Positions 49,900 to 58,088 of a DNA stretch of 64,000 bases are shown here, piece by piece (the stretch's first letter is position 1; each line of letters opens with the position of its first letter). The DNA is taken from the NCBI GenBank assembly GCA_903895695.1, contig CAITUY010000215.1:1-64000 (forward strand), given 5' to 3'. The notes beneath the pieces are model-generated. The model did no database searches. It was not told the DNA's origin and saw nothing but the letters and a program-made list of their open reading frames with translations. The DNA is from an uncultured bacterium (lineage in GTDB: Bacteria; Verrucomicrobiota; Kiritimatiellia; CAIKKV01; CAITUY01). The translations under genes and the position numbers were made by a program.

Positions 49900-52071
49900 A
49901 TGATCGTCCCTCCGCCAACGCCCGCCGACCTGGACGCGCTGCTTGCGCAGCACTTCGGCTTTCCCGGCTTTCACCCTGGCCAGCGCGAGCCCATCGAGAC
50001 GGTCCTGGGCGGCGGCGATGCCGTCGTCGTCATGCCGACCGGCTCGGGCAAGTCGGTCTGCTACCAGTTGCCCGCCCTGGTGCTGGACGGTATCACGCTG
50101 GTTGTGTCGCCCCTCATCTCGTTGATGAAGGACCAGGTGGATGGGCTGGTGGCTCGCGGCCTGCCGGCCACCAGCCTGAACTCGTCCCTTTCGGCCGACG
50201 AGGCTGCCAGCCGCATCGCCGCCCTCCGCCAGGGCCACACGCGCCTGGTCTACGTCGCGCCCGAGCGGTTCCGCAACACGCGCTTCCGCGAGCTCCTGGA
50301 GAGTCTCCGGATCGCGTTGGTGGCCATTGACGAGGCCCACTGTATCAGCCAGTGGGGCCACGATTTCCGGCCTGACTACCTGCGCCTCGGCGAGCTGGTG
50401 AAGTCACTGCCGAACGCCCGCATCATGGCGCTCACCGCCACGGCCACGCCCGAAGTGCGCGACGATATCGTCAAGCAACTCGGCCTGGGGGGGGACGGCC
50501 GTCCGACGCCCCAGACCTTTGTGCGCGGCTTCCGCCGCGACAACTTGCGCCTGACGGTCAGCCGCACGGCAACCCATGAAGCCAAGCTTGACCGCATCCG
50601 GGGCGTGCTGGCCGAATTTCCCACCGGCATCATCTATTGCAGCACGCGCAAGCAGGTCGAGCGCGTGGGCACCATGCTCGCGCAGTTGAAGCTCAAATAC
50701 CTCGTCTACCATGCCGGCCTGCCCGACGAGCAACGGTCGCGCGCCCAGGAACGTTTCATGAGCGGCGAGGTCCCAGTGGTCGTGGCCACCAACGCATTCG
50801 GCATGGGCGTGGACCGCGCCGACCTCCGCTGCGTCCTGCACTGGGACGTGCCCGGCAGCATCGAGGCCTACTACCAGGAAGTCGGCCGGGCCGGGCGCGA
50901 CGGTGAGCTTGCCCATTGCGAATTGCTTTACAACTACGCCGACGTGCGGACCCAGGAGTTCTTTCTCGACGGTTCCAATCCCGACCCGGGCACGATCCTG
51001 GCCGTCTGGGACGAGGTCCGCCTCCTGCTGCACCGCGAACCCCAGACCTGTTCGCTCGACGAATGGGGCGCGCAGATTCACGGCACGGACAACAAGATCG
51101 CCGTCCACACCTGCATGGGCCTCTACGAGCGTTGCGGCCTGATCGCCCGCGAGATCAAGTCGGGCACGCGCTGCTACACGACCAGCCTGGTCAAGGCCGG
51201 CGACGTGGGGCGCCTGCGCGCCATGCTGCCGGGCATTGACGAGAAGCGGCTGCGTGACCTGCGTAAGCTGGACCAGATGCTCCGCTACGCCGACGCGCGG
51301 CGCTGCCGCCACCGCTTCATCCTCGATTATTTCGGCGAGCGCCAGTCTTCGAATGCGCCGTGCGGGCACTGCGACTTCTGCGGTTTCAAGTCGGCCGTGC
51401 CGCCGCGACCTCCCACGGAATCGGAGTGGGTGCTTCTTCAGAAACTCTTGAGCGCCGTGGGGCGGCTTAACGGCAAAGCCAACCGCACCACACTGCTCGC
51501 CACGCTGACCGGCGCCCGCACCCCGGCCGTGACCGACGTGGGCGCGCACGAGTTGCCGACCCATGGCGTGTTGGCGGATGAGCCTGCCGACTACCTCGGC
51601 GGCGTCTTCGACGAACTGATCCGGGCCGATGCCATCACGATTGGGCCGGCTCCCTTGTTCGCGGCCAGCCTGACGCAACTCGGGCGCGACGTCGCCTGGC
51701 GGCGTGCCACAGTATCGCTGCGCTGGCCCAAGCGCCAGGCGGCCGCTCCGCCAGCCCCGGCCGCCGCGCGGATACCGCGTGTGCAGCCATGGGAAAAACC
51801 GGCCGCCGCGCGCCGCAGGCCGGATGACGTCAATCTGGACCGCGTGCTGTCCGCCAAGGAAGACGCCGTGTTCGAGAACTTGCGCGAATGGCGCCAGCAG
51901 GAAGCCGCCTCGCAGGGCTTGCCGGCCTTCACCGTCTTCAGCAACAAAACGCTCAAGGCCATCGCCATCCTGCACCCCGACTCGCTGGCCAGACTCGGCA
52001 AGGTCAAGGGCATCGGCCCGGCCAAGCTCGACGCCTATGGCGCCGATATCCTGCGCATCCTGCGCGGATGA
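49900..52071 (+). CDS. recQ: RecQ-family ATP-dependent DNA helicase
   Basis: 723 residues. Helicase motifs: FHPGQRE (motif 0), Walker A MPTGSGKSVCY with K51, SPLISLMKDQV, DEAH at 144-147 with the RecQ loop CISQWGHDFRPDY, and motif VI QEVGRAGRDG near 328. The RecQ zinc site (CRHRF...CGHCDFC) lies near 470-492, then a winged-helix part, then an HRDC domain at the end (LPAFTVFSNKTLKAIA ... GIGPAKLDAYG). It unwinds DNA 3'-5' in recombinational repair. The linker (about 615-650) is alanine/proline-rich. Confidence 0.96.
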   Translation: MIVPPPTPADLDALLAQHFGFPGFHPGQREPIETVLGGGDAVVVMPTGSGKSVCYQLPALVLDGITLVVSPLISLMKDQVDGLVARGLPATSLNSSLSADEAASRIAALRQGHTRLVYVAPERFRNTRFRELLESLRIALVAIDEAHCISQWGHDFRPDYLRLGELVKSLPNARIMALTATATPEVRDDIVKQLGLGGDGRPTPQTFVRGFRRDNLRLTVSRTATHEAKLDRIRGVLAEFPTGIIYCSTRKQVERVGTMLAQLKLKYLVYHAGLPDEQRSRAQERFMSGEVPVVVATNAFGMGVDRADLRCVLHWDVPGSIEAYYQEVGRAGRDGELAHCELLYNYADVRTQEFFLDGSNPDPGTILAVWDEVRLLLHREPQTCSLDEWGAQIHGTDNKIAVHTCMGLYERCGLIAREIKSGTRCYTTSLVKAGDVGRLRAMLPGIDEKRLRDLRKLDQMLRYADARRCRHRFILDYFGERQSSNAPCGHCDFCGFKSAVPPRPPTESEWVLLQKLLSAVGRLNGKANRTTLLATLTGARTPAVTDVGAHELPTHGVLADEPADYLGGVFDELIRADAITIGPAPLFAASLTQLGRDVAWRRATVSLRWPKRQAAAPPAPAAARIPRVQPWEKPAAARRRPDDVNLDRVLSAKEDAVFENLREWRQQEAASQGLPAFTVFSNKTLKAIAILHPDSLARLGKVKGIGPAKLDAYGADILRILRG

Positions 52072-52082
52072 TTTGGCATCAT

Positions 52083-52108
52083 GGGAGGGCGAGCGTCCTC
52101 GCGAGCCG
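52083..52108. repeat. Solo copy of palindromic element family A
   Basis: The sequence contains GGCGAGCGTCCTCGCGAGCC, the same core as the inverted repeat at 12969-13059. Here only one arm is present. It lies between the convergent recQ and the frameshifted hypothetical gene. Confidence 0.75.
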
Positions 52109-52149
52109 AGCGCTTCAACAGGCGCCTGGCCACGACTGCGGCGTGGGGA

Positions 52150-52546
52150 TCAGTTTTCCTTCCGCTTCAACTTGCGGTTTTCCTCCGCCAAGGCCTCGCA
52201 CTCATATTCGACCGGCCATCTGGTCGAAGTCGCTCAACATCGTGCCAAAGTGCCCCACGATTTCCTGGAGCGCCGTTGCCGGCGCGTCCTTTTCCCACAC
52301 GAAAAACCAGAACTCAGGCTTCTGTTTGGGTTCCCAGAGCAGTGAGTTGAAGATTGCGTACGAAAGACCCCGCCGGCTGAATTCAATCCCCTCGATTGTG
52401 CCGTCCGTGACTCTCTGGAGTGCGATCTTCTCAGTATCCGGGAGAAGGCGAAGATGCTCTTCCATCGCGGGCCATTCCCTTGTTTGCGGGGCCACTGCAA
52501 AGATAATGCCTTTTGGTTTCCATTTCGTTCTGGTTCTCGTGATCAT
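52150..52546 (-). pseudogene. Hypothetical gene with a probable C-terminal frameshift
   Basis: The frame from ATG 52546 runs to TGA 52202 (114 residues, MITRTRTKWKPKG..., ending FDQMAGRI). Directly after FDQMA the next frame continues as VEYECEALAEENRKLKRKEN and stops at 52150. That tail is a convincing hydrophilic coiled coil (ALAEENRKLKRK), so removal of one base near 52205-52212 (GGCCGG) would fuse the two into about 131 residues. The protein family is not recognised. The shift could be real decay, a programmed event or an assembly error. Confidence 0.45.
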
Positions 52547-52553
52547 CTCTGTG

Positions 52554-52627
52554 AGCCAACCTCTGCACTTCGGCGGATCGTGTCTGTCGGCCAGCTATCG
52601 GTTGCCTGCGCCCGACTTCTGTTGGCT
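52554..52627 (-). other. attC-like imperfect hairpin (possible integron recombination site)
   Basis: On the minus strand the ends are AGCCAAC and GTTGGCT, 74 bases apart in total. Inside, TCGGGCG and CGCCGA pair with one extra G on one side, the pattern of the L''/L' boxes with an unpaired base in integron attC sites. The ends deviate from the consensus RYYYAAC/GTTRRRY at one position each, and the right-hand spacer is long. It lies between the hypothetical gene and the toxin gene, where a gene-cassette border would be. No integrase gene is in the window. Confidence 0.25.
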
Positions 52628-52765
52628 GGCGAGCCCTCGCAGTGCCAGCCGCGCCCGGCAGACGCTGGCATGACCTCTAAACACGGAAACGTTAGGGTGA
52701 ATTCGCGCAATACAGAAGACAAAACCGCCTGCCGCAAGGAGCGCATGGCAACTCGCCGTTGTTTC

Positions 52766-53098
52766 TCAATCCTCCTGAATCTGAAGCGCGATGAGGAGTG
52801 CCCTGTCAAGCAAGCGGAGTTTGTCGGGAGGGAGCATGCCGACAAAATGCGTCAGCATGGTCTTTGGGAGGCTCACTAGCTCGTCGCAGTAGATGCCCGA
52901 ATCGTGTTTGAGACCCACATCCGGCCCAACAGGCACTTGAGTGGACAATCCTTCATACGCCGAGTAGACGGGCGCGCAGACCACCGTTGAGAATCGAGAA
53001 TCAATCAGCACTTGTCGACTCACCACGGCAAAGACCCGGAAACTCTTCGGGTCTCGCCCCGGTGGCCGTGGCACTCGGTAGAGTTCTCCGCGCCTCAC
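52766..53098 (-). CDS. MazF/PemK-family toxin (mRNA interferase)
   Basis: 110 residues. MRRGELYRVPRP opens the family fold; FRVFAVVSRQVLI, VVCAPVYS and GLKHDSGIYCDELVSLPKTMLTHFVG are the conserved strands of PemK/MazF. The Arg near position 22-28 region and the Ser/Thr of VSLPK are the usual catalytic positions, though I cannot fix the residues with certainty. It would cleave mRNA at short sites and stop growth when free. Its ATG overlaps the stop of the antitoxin gene by four bases (ATGA at 53095-53098), the standard order of antitoxin then toxin. Confidence 0.9.
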   Translation of the reverse strand: MRRGELYRVPRPPGRDPKSFRVFAVVSRQVLIDSRFSTVVCAPVYSAYEGLSTQVPVGPDVGLKHDSGIYCDELVSLPKTMLTHFVGMLPPDKLRLLDRALLIALQIQED

Positions 53099-53325
53099 AG
53101 GGCCACCTGATAGGCGAGCACATCCCCGGCTTCCTCATTCAAGGCGTCGGCGCGCCGATTGAGAATCTCCAGATCCCTCTGCTCCGCTTGCTGGCGCTCC
53201 ATGTGCCGAATGAAATACGCGACCGCCGCCTCGATAAACTCCGACCGGCTTCTGTACTCGCTCGCATGTTCGTCAATACCCTGCAATACCCCACCATCCA
53301 GCGTGACGGATGTCTTCGTTTTCAT
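53095..53325 (-). CDS. Ribbon-helix-helix antitoxin of the MazF-type toxin
   Basis: 76 residues. The N-terminus KTKTSVTLDGGVLQGIDEHA is a ribbon-helix-helix beta strand and first helix; SRSEFIEAAVAYFIRH is the second helix with the family pattern S-R-S-E-F. The tail binds the toxin. It probably binds its own promoter as a dimer. It is the first gene of the pair and the toxin start overlaps its stop. The 273-base spacer to the cardiolipin synthase gene holds only a direct repeat of TCTACGCGCGG (two copies near 53513-53537). Confidence 0.85.
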   Translation of the reverse strand: MKTKTSVTLDGGVLQGIDEHASEYRSRSEFIEAAVAYFIRHMERQQAEQRDLEILNRRADALNEEAGDVLAYQVAL

Positions 53326-53598
53326 ACCACCAACGTACTACCATGCGCCTTCCGCGTCAATGGTTCTGATCACCTCTGCCTGCCGAACGCCCGTTCTCTC
53401 CGTCGTGTACGTGTAGACTATACGCCTGCCCCGAAACCAAAGCGACTCCGGAAGAAAATGGCAGGCGCAACAGGTACGGGCATCGAGGTCAAGGCCGGTC
53501 GGTGACCCAGGGGTCTACGCGCGGGATCTACGCGCGGCATTGCTTCCACAGGCGCATTATTGCACGATACCCGCCGTTGTGGTCGATGGGAGAACACG

Positions 53599-54738
53599 AT
53601 GTTCAGCCAGAATCTAGCCCCTGCAACTCGCTTCCGGCTGTTGAAGACCAGTGCCGAGGGCCTGGCCGCCATGCTGCAGGCCATTCGGGCGGCCCGGTAT
53701 TCGGTCCGGCTGGAGACCTACATCTTTCGCGACAGCGCCGTGGGGCGGCTATTCGTCGAGGCACTCGTGGAGGCACGGGCGCACGGCGCGACCGTGCAGG
53801 TACTGGTCGATGGCTTCGGGTCGCTCGAGCTTCCGGATTCCTTCTGGTGGCCCTTGCGCGAGTCCGGCGGCGAGGTTCACTGGTTCAACCCCGTGTCCCT
53901 CAACCGCTGGACCTACCGCGATCACCGTAAACTGCTGGTCTGCGACGACCGGGTGGCGTTTCTGGGCGGATTCAATGTCGCGGACGAGTATGACGGCGAC
54001 GGCGTGACGACGGGCTGGCGCGACCTCGGCCTTGAAGTCACGGGCCCGCTGGCCCACACCCTGGCGTGCACGTTCGACCGGATGTACGGCCTGGCCGAGT
54101 TCCGTCATCGCCGGCTGCAGCGCTTGCGCAAGGCATTCGACCGGGTCCAGGCGCAGGCCAACTGGCGGATTCTGTGCAGCGGCCCCGGGTGTCGGCTCGG
54201 TGCGATCAAGGACGCACTCGGCCAGGATCTGGCCCGGGCCAGGCACGTCCGGATCGGGACGGCCTATTTTCTGCCCACGCGGCGGCTCAGGCGCGCATTC
54301 CGGCGAGTCGTGAAACGCGGCGGCCGGGTCCAACTGATGCTCACGGGCCGCTCGGATGTCGCCCTGGCCCAACTCGCGAGCCGCTGGCTGTACGGAGGAC
54401 TCCTGCGATCGGGCGTGCAGGTGTTTGAGTACCAGCCGCAGATGTTCCACGCGAAACTGATCGTGATCGACGACGTCATCTACGTGGGCTCAGCCAATCT
54501 CGATACGCGGAGCCTGTCGATCAACTACGAACTTCTCGTCCGCATCGAGGATCCCGTGCTGGCCGCAGAGGCGGCGGTCCTGTTCGACGCCGACCTTCGG
54601 CACTGCCATCGCATCGGGCGCCGTCACTGGCTTCGCACGCGCACCTGGTGGGCCAGGCTGAAGGAAAGCTGGGCGTATGTGCTGCTGGCCAAGCTCGATC
54701 CCTTCCTCGCCCGCCACCAGCTAAAGGCATTGCGATGA
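53599..54738 (+). CDS. Cardiolipin synthase (phospholipase D superfamily)
   Basis: 379 residues from ATG 53599, with GGGAG six bases upstream; the frame to 53560 is longer but unlikely. Two HKD motifs are intact: DHRKLLVCDDRVAFLGG near residue 113 and FHAKLIVIDDVIYVGSANLD near 283. No N-terminal membrane helices are seen, as in the ClsB branch, which is soluble or peripheral. It joins phosphatidylglycerol units into cardiolipin, or transfers other phosphatidyl groups. It stands alone between the toxin-antitoxin pair and the polysaccharide cluster. Confidence 0.88.
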   Translation: MFSQNLAPATRFRLLKTSAEGLAAMLQAIRAARYSVRLETYIFRDSAVGRLFVEALVEARAHGATVQVLVDGFGSLELPDSFWWPLRESGGEVHWFNPVSLNRWTYRDHRKLLVCDDRVAFLGGFNVADEYDGDGVTTGWRDLGLEVTGPLAHTLACTFDRMYGLAEFRHRRLQRLRKAFDRVQAQANWRILCSGPGCRLGAIKDALGQDLARARHVRIGTAYFLPTRRLRRAFRRVVKRGGRVQLMLTGRSDVALAQLASRWLYGGLLRSGVQVFEYQPQMFHAKLIVIDDVIYVGSANLDTRSLSINYELLVRIEDPVLAAEAAVLFDADLRHCHRIGRRHWLRTRTWWARLKESWAYVLLAKLDPFLARHQLKALR

Positions 54739-54771
54739 AGGGGCGCGGGAATGGCCCGTTGCGGGAGTCTT

Positions 54772-54849
54772 GGTAGGGCGACGGCGTCCCCGCCGCGCCG
54801 TTACAGTGGCGATCCTATAGCGGCGGGGCGGGGACGCCCACGCCCTACC
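54772..54849. repeat. Palindromic intergenic element (family B), copy 1
   Basis: GGTAGGGCGacGGCGTCCCC (from 54772) pairs with GGGGACGCCcaCGCCCTACC (to 54849), with a GC-rich inner stem and an A/T-containing loop. A near copy is at 57928-58004. It lies between two convergent genes and could end transcription from both sides. Confidence 0.8.
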
Positions 54850-54899
54850 CCGGCCGTATATTCGCCACGGCCGGAAGTCTGGATCGAAATCAGGGCCGG

Positions 54900-56111
54900 C
54901 TACGTTCCCTGCACCTTGGCCCGGTCGGCCAGGACGCCGAACGCCAGGATCATGGCCAGCGGCACGCCGATCCCGCGCACAAGCAGCGGGCTCCACAGGC
55001 TGCAGATCGCGAAGCCCAGCAACGCGCCCGCCACGCCCAACGCCAGCCCCTTGTCGCACGCCTCCGGGGCCGTCACGAACCGGCGTGCCGCCCCCAGACC
55101 GCCCGTCAGCAGCACTCCGAGGAAACACGCCAGGCCGGGCAGCCCGATCGTGGAGGCCAGCACGAGATAGAGGTTTTCCGAGTCGTGCTCGACGACGCCC
55201 GTCGGCCGGGGAAGAACGCCGAAATACCCGCCGATGTTGTCCTGAAAATTCCCCAGCCCCACGCCGCACCAGGGATTCTCGGCAATCATCACCGTGGCGG
55301 CCTGCCACTCCGTGTAACGCAGCGACACTTCGTTCTTGTCGTTGAACAGCCGAATCGAGTCGTTAAGCACGGCGTCGTTCTGCCTCGGCAACCGGGGCAG
55401 GATCACCAGCAGGATCACCAGGAACGCGGCGGCAAACGCCAGGAACGCTACCCGCCCACGCGCCATCGTCACAAAGGCGAGCGCCACCACCATGGCGATC
55501 AGGGCCCCGCCGGACAGCGTGACCAGCAAGGCCAGCGTCACCATTGCCCAAAGCCAGGCCCGGCGCCAGCGGTTGCTTTCGAACAGCGCCACGCCGGCCA
55601 TCAGCGGCACAACCATCGCGAGGTAGCCGCCGAGCACGTTGCGATTGCCGAAAGTCGCGCCCACCTTGAAATCGGTCACCCGGGCCACTGCATATTGCGC
55701 GACCCCCACCAACACCACGACGGACGCCACGGCGAGGAACAGGTCCAGCAGCCGGCGCGCCCGCACCTCGTCCGGCACGTTCACGGTCAGCATATAAGCG
55801 GCGCCGAAATACTCCAGATACTGGAAGATGTCCTTGACGCTCTTGAGCGGATGAACCGCGTGCCAGGCCGACACCGCGCCCGCCAGCACGAAGAGCCACA
55901 CCATGACGGGCGGGAACCGCAACTGGCGCGGGCCCGGCGCGGCCAGCACGCCCGCCAACCACAGGACGAATACGCCCCAGATCAACGGATCGGCCAGCGA
56001 AAGGTGCGTCTTGGGAACCACTTCCAGGCCGTATTGCGTGGGCGACACGACGACGATGGCGAGCAGCCCGAACCACGCGAGCCGGCGCAGCCAGCCGGCG
56101 GCCTCACTCAC
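54900..56111 (-). CDS. O-antigen ligase-like membrane protein (polysaccharide cluster)
   Basis: 403 residues from GTG 56111. That start forms a GTGA overlap with the stop of the upstream gene (56108-56110); the longer frame to 56285 is antisense-like and poor. There are about ten to twelve membrane helices. The O-antigen ligase family loop is seen at TFGNRNVLGGYLAMVVPLMAG near residue 165 and in EWQAATVMIAENPWCGVGLGNF and HDSENLYLVLASTIGLPGL near 290-335. It would ligate or polymerise the glycan made by the neighbouring glycosyltransferases on the outer face of the inner membrane. It is the last gene of the GT-CBM-ligase operon. Confidence 0.88.
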   Translation of the reverse strand: MSEAAGWLRRLAWFGLLAIVVVSPTQYGLEVVPKTHLSLADPLIWGVFVLWLAGVLAAPGPRQLRFPPVMVWLFVLAGAVSAWHAVHPLKSVKDIFQYLEYFGAAYMLTVNVPDEVRARRLLDLFLAVASVVVLVGVAQYAVARVTDFKVGATFGNRNVLGGYLAMVVPLMAGVALFESNRWRRAWLWAMVTLALLVTLSGGALIAMVVALAFVTMARGRVAFLAFAAAFLVILLVILPRLPRQNDAVLNDSIRLFNDKNEVSLRYTEWQAATVMIAENPWCGVGLGNFQDNIGGYFGVLPRPTGVVEHDSENLYLVLASTIGLPGLACFLGVLLTGGLGAARRFVTAPEACDKGLALGVAGALLGFAICSLWSPLLVRGIGVPLAMILAFGVLADRAKVQGT

Positions 56112-56674
56112 GGCACGACTCCGCTGGAGGTCACGTCCTCCACGCCGACCGGCACGTATCGCTTGTCGGACGTGAACAGCACCTGATCGAGCTTTACGCC
56201 GTCCTGTCGGTTGCGGATCAGCAGCGTATGCGAGCCCTTCGCCAACGCCACCTTCAGGCGCGGCGGCTGCTTGACCCAATGCCATGCGTTGAAGGTCGCG
56301 TCCTTGCCGAATATGAACGGGAGCGAATCGTCGACTTGCAGCATGAACGAACTATTGCAGGCGCTGAGCCAGTAAACGCGTCCCCACAGCGTGTACTCGG
56401 CGGTCTCGTCGACCGCGAAAGTGAGCCGGGCCTCGCCATTGGTCATGGCCGGGGGATGGCCCGCATCTTTCGGGATCTCCAGGTACTTTCCCCCGGAGGC
56501 GCCGGCCACGAAATCGGCATTCGTCGTCCCGGCTGCGATCACACGCATTGGCGCGACGCACCCCGTGACGCTTTCGGCCTCCAGGCACACCCGCCCGCCC
56601 GCCCGGACCGTGCCGGCGGCGATTCCCAACCCGATGATGCAAAGCAATAACCGCTCTAAACAACGAATCTGCAT
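56108..56674 (-). CDS. Small exported carbohydrate-binding-like protein
   Basis: 188 residues. A signal peptide (CLERLLLCIIGLGIAAGTVRA) is clear. The mature part is beta-rich and begins with the CBM6/CBM35-like phrase VCLEAESVTG, then GKYLEIPKDAG, VDETAEYTLWGRVYWLSACNSSFMLQVDD, and ends in LLIRNRQDGVKLDQVLFT, the usual CBM6-like closing strand. There is no enzyme motif. It lies between a glycosyltransferase (gap 4 bases) and the ligase (4-base overlap), so it probably binds the cluster's own glycan in the periplasm. AGGAG lies eight bases before the ATG. Confidence 0.75.
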   Translation of the reverse strand: MQIRCLERLLLCIIGLGIAAGTVRAGGRVCLEAESVTGCVAPMRVIAAGTTNADFVAGASGGKYLEIPKDAGHPPAMTNGEARLTFAVDETAEYTLWGRVYWLSACNSSFMLQVDDSLPFIFGKDATFNAWHWVKQPPRLKVALAKGSHTLLIRNRQDGVKLDQVLFTSDKRYVPVGVEDVTSSGVVP

Positions 56675-56678
56675 GGAA

Positions 56679-57890
56679 TCACTCCTGCGAACCGTTCACT
56701 GAATTCCCGCCTTCATACACGTCCGACAAACGGGCGACCATCATAGCAAGTCCGGGCCGAGCCGCGAGACTCTTCCTTGCCTGATCTTCCAAGCGGGCCC
56801 GCAAGTCAGCGGCCGTCAACACCTTCAGCACGGCGGCCGCCAAGACCGGGGCATCACGCGGTGCCACGAGCAGGCCGTTCGAACTGTCGACAACAACGTC
56901 AGGGATGCCGCCAACGCGCGTGGCGACCACGGCCCGGCCTGCCGCCATCGCCTCCAGCAACGCGTACGGCAGGCCCTCCCACAACGACGGCATCACCACA
57001 ACGTCCATTAGACCCAGCAGGTCCGCAGCCCGATCCCGTGCCCCGGCCAGGACGAACCGCTCCTGCAGACCGGCCGCCGCGACCTGGCTCTCAATGGCAG
57101 GTCGCAACGGCCCGTCGCCCACCCACACGAAACGAACTTCCGGCAGTTGCTGCGCCACCAGGCGCGCGGCTTCCACAAAGTACGCGGGACCTTTCTGAGG
57201 CGCGAGCCGGCCGATCGCGCCAACCAGAAGTGCGCCGGCTGGAAGACCGGCGGAGGATCTGCGGCCCCAGACAGACTCCAAGTCCTGGAGCCGGCCGTCC
57301 CCGGCCGGTAGCGCTTGAGTGGGCCCGTCGATCTCGTTCTCCACCACGACCACCTTCGAAGCGTCCATCAACGCTTCGGCCGTGGCCCGCTGGCTGGGAC
57401 AGACGCACACCAGGCAATCCGTCCACCGCGCCGCGAGCCGTTCGAGCCGGACGTAACACGCCCGCGACGCCCGGCCAGCGTCCATATCGAACGGAAAGAC
57501 GTGCGGCGTGTGGACCACCCGCGGAATGCCCGCCAACCTGGCGGCCAGCCGTCCCAGGAACCCGGCCTTCGAGCTGTGCGTATGCACGATGTCGTAACCG
57601 CCGCGCCGCATCAGCCGCACCAAGCCGAAAAGCGCCGCCATATCCCACACCGGGTTCAACGCCCGCCGCATGGGCAGCGTGTGGACCGCTATGCCGCGCG
57701 CCTCGAATTGCCGGATATCCTTCAGGAACGCCGGATCGCGCCCCATCGAGCAGGCTACGGATACGCTGAAGCGCGCCGGGTCGAGGTGGGTGACCAAGTC
57801 GAACAGATGGCGACGGGTTCCGCCCTCGGTCGCCTCCAGAACCTGAAGCACCTTCAAGGGGCGGGGCGAGCGAATCGGCAGGCGATCCAT
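56679..57890 (-). CDS. GT4-type glycosyltransferase
   Basis: 403 residues from ATG 57890 (MDRLPIRSP); ATG 57911 is also possible. GT-B fold: KVLQVLEATEGGTRRHLFDL at the start, VHTHSSKAGFLGRLAARLAG near residue 101, GAIGRLAPQKGPAYFVEAA near 224 and the donor-binding segment MPSLWEGLPYALLEAMAAGRAVVATRVGG with the ExxxxxxxE pattern near 297. It transfers a sugar from a nucleotide donor on the inner face of the membrane. The CBM-like gene starts four bases after its stop. It is separated from the flippase gene by repeat family B. Confidence 0.9.
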   Translation of the reverse strand: MDRLPIRSPRPLKVLQVLEATEGGTRRHLFDLVTHLDPARFSVSVACSMGRDPAFLKDIRQFEARGIAVHTLPMRRALNPVWDMAALFGLVRLMRRGGYDIVHTHSSKAGFLGRLAARLAGIPRVVHTPHVFPFDMDAGRASRACYVRLERLAARWTDCLVCVCPSQRATAEALMDASKVVVVENEIDGPTQALPAGDGRLQDLESVWGRRSSAGLPAGALLVGAIGRLAPQKGPAYFVEAARLVAQQLPEVRFVWVGDGPLRPAIESQVAAAGLQERFVLAGARDRAADLLGLMDVVVMPSLWEGLPYALLEAMAAGRAVVATRVGGIPDVVVDSSNGLLVAPRDAPVLAAAVLKVLTAADLRARLEDQARKSLAARPGLAMMVARLSDVYEGGNSVNGSQE

Positions 57891-57927
57891 ACTCTTCTCT
57901 GAAAAGTGCATGTGTGTTCGCGTCTTT

Positions 57928-58004
57928 GGGTAGGGCAGCGGCATCCCTGCCGCGCCTCTGCCACTCCCCTGTCACGGCGGGGCGGGGACGCCCTCGCCCT
58001 ACCC
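57928..58004. repeat. Palindromic intergenic element (family B), copy 2
   Basis: GGGTAGGGCagcGGCatCCC (from 57928) pairs with GGGGACGCCctCGCCCTACC (to 58004), imperfectly on the left arm. It is closely similar to 54772-54849. It lies between the flippase and a glycosyltransferase transcribed in the same direction. Confidence 0.75.
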
Positions 58005-58088
58005 ATTCGACGCATCAGGCGCCAGGTCCGCCGGTGCCAGGTGCCACGCCAACCAATCACCACGAACGATGAACCAGGGACCCGGACC

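Noticed and set aside
50404..51975. Minus-strand frame of 523 codons
   Set aside because: Antisense to recQ, whose helicase motifs are complete.
53341..53490. Minus frame reading RRIVYTYTTERTGVRQAEVI upstream of the antitoxin
   Set aside because: It looks faintly like a protein end, but it has no start codon after the preceding stop and no family I recognise. It may be a gene remnant; I cannot support it.
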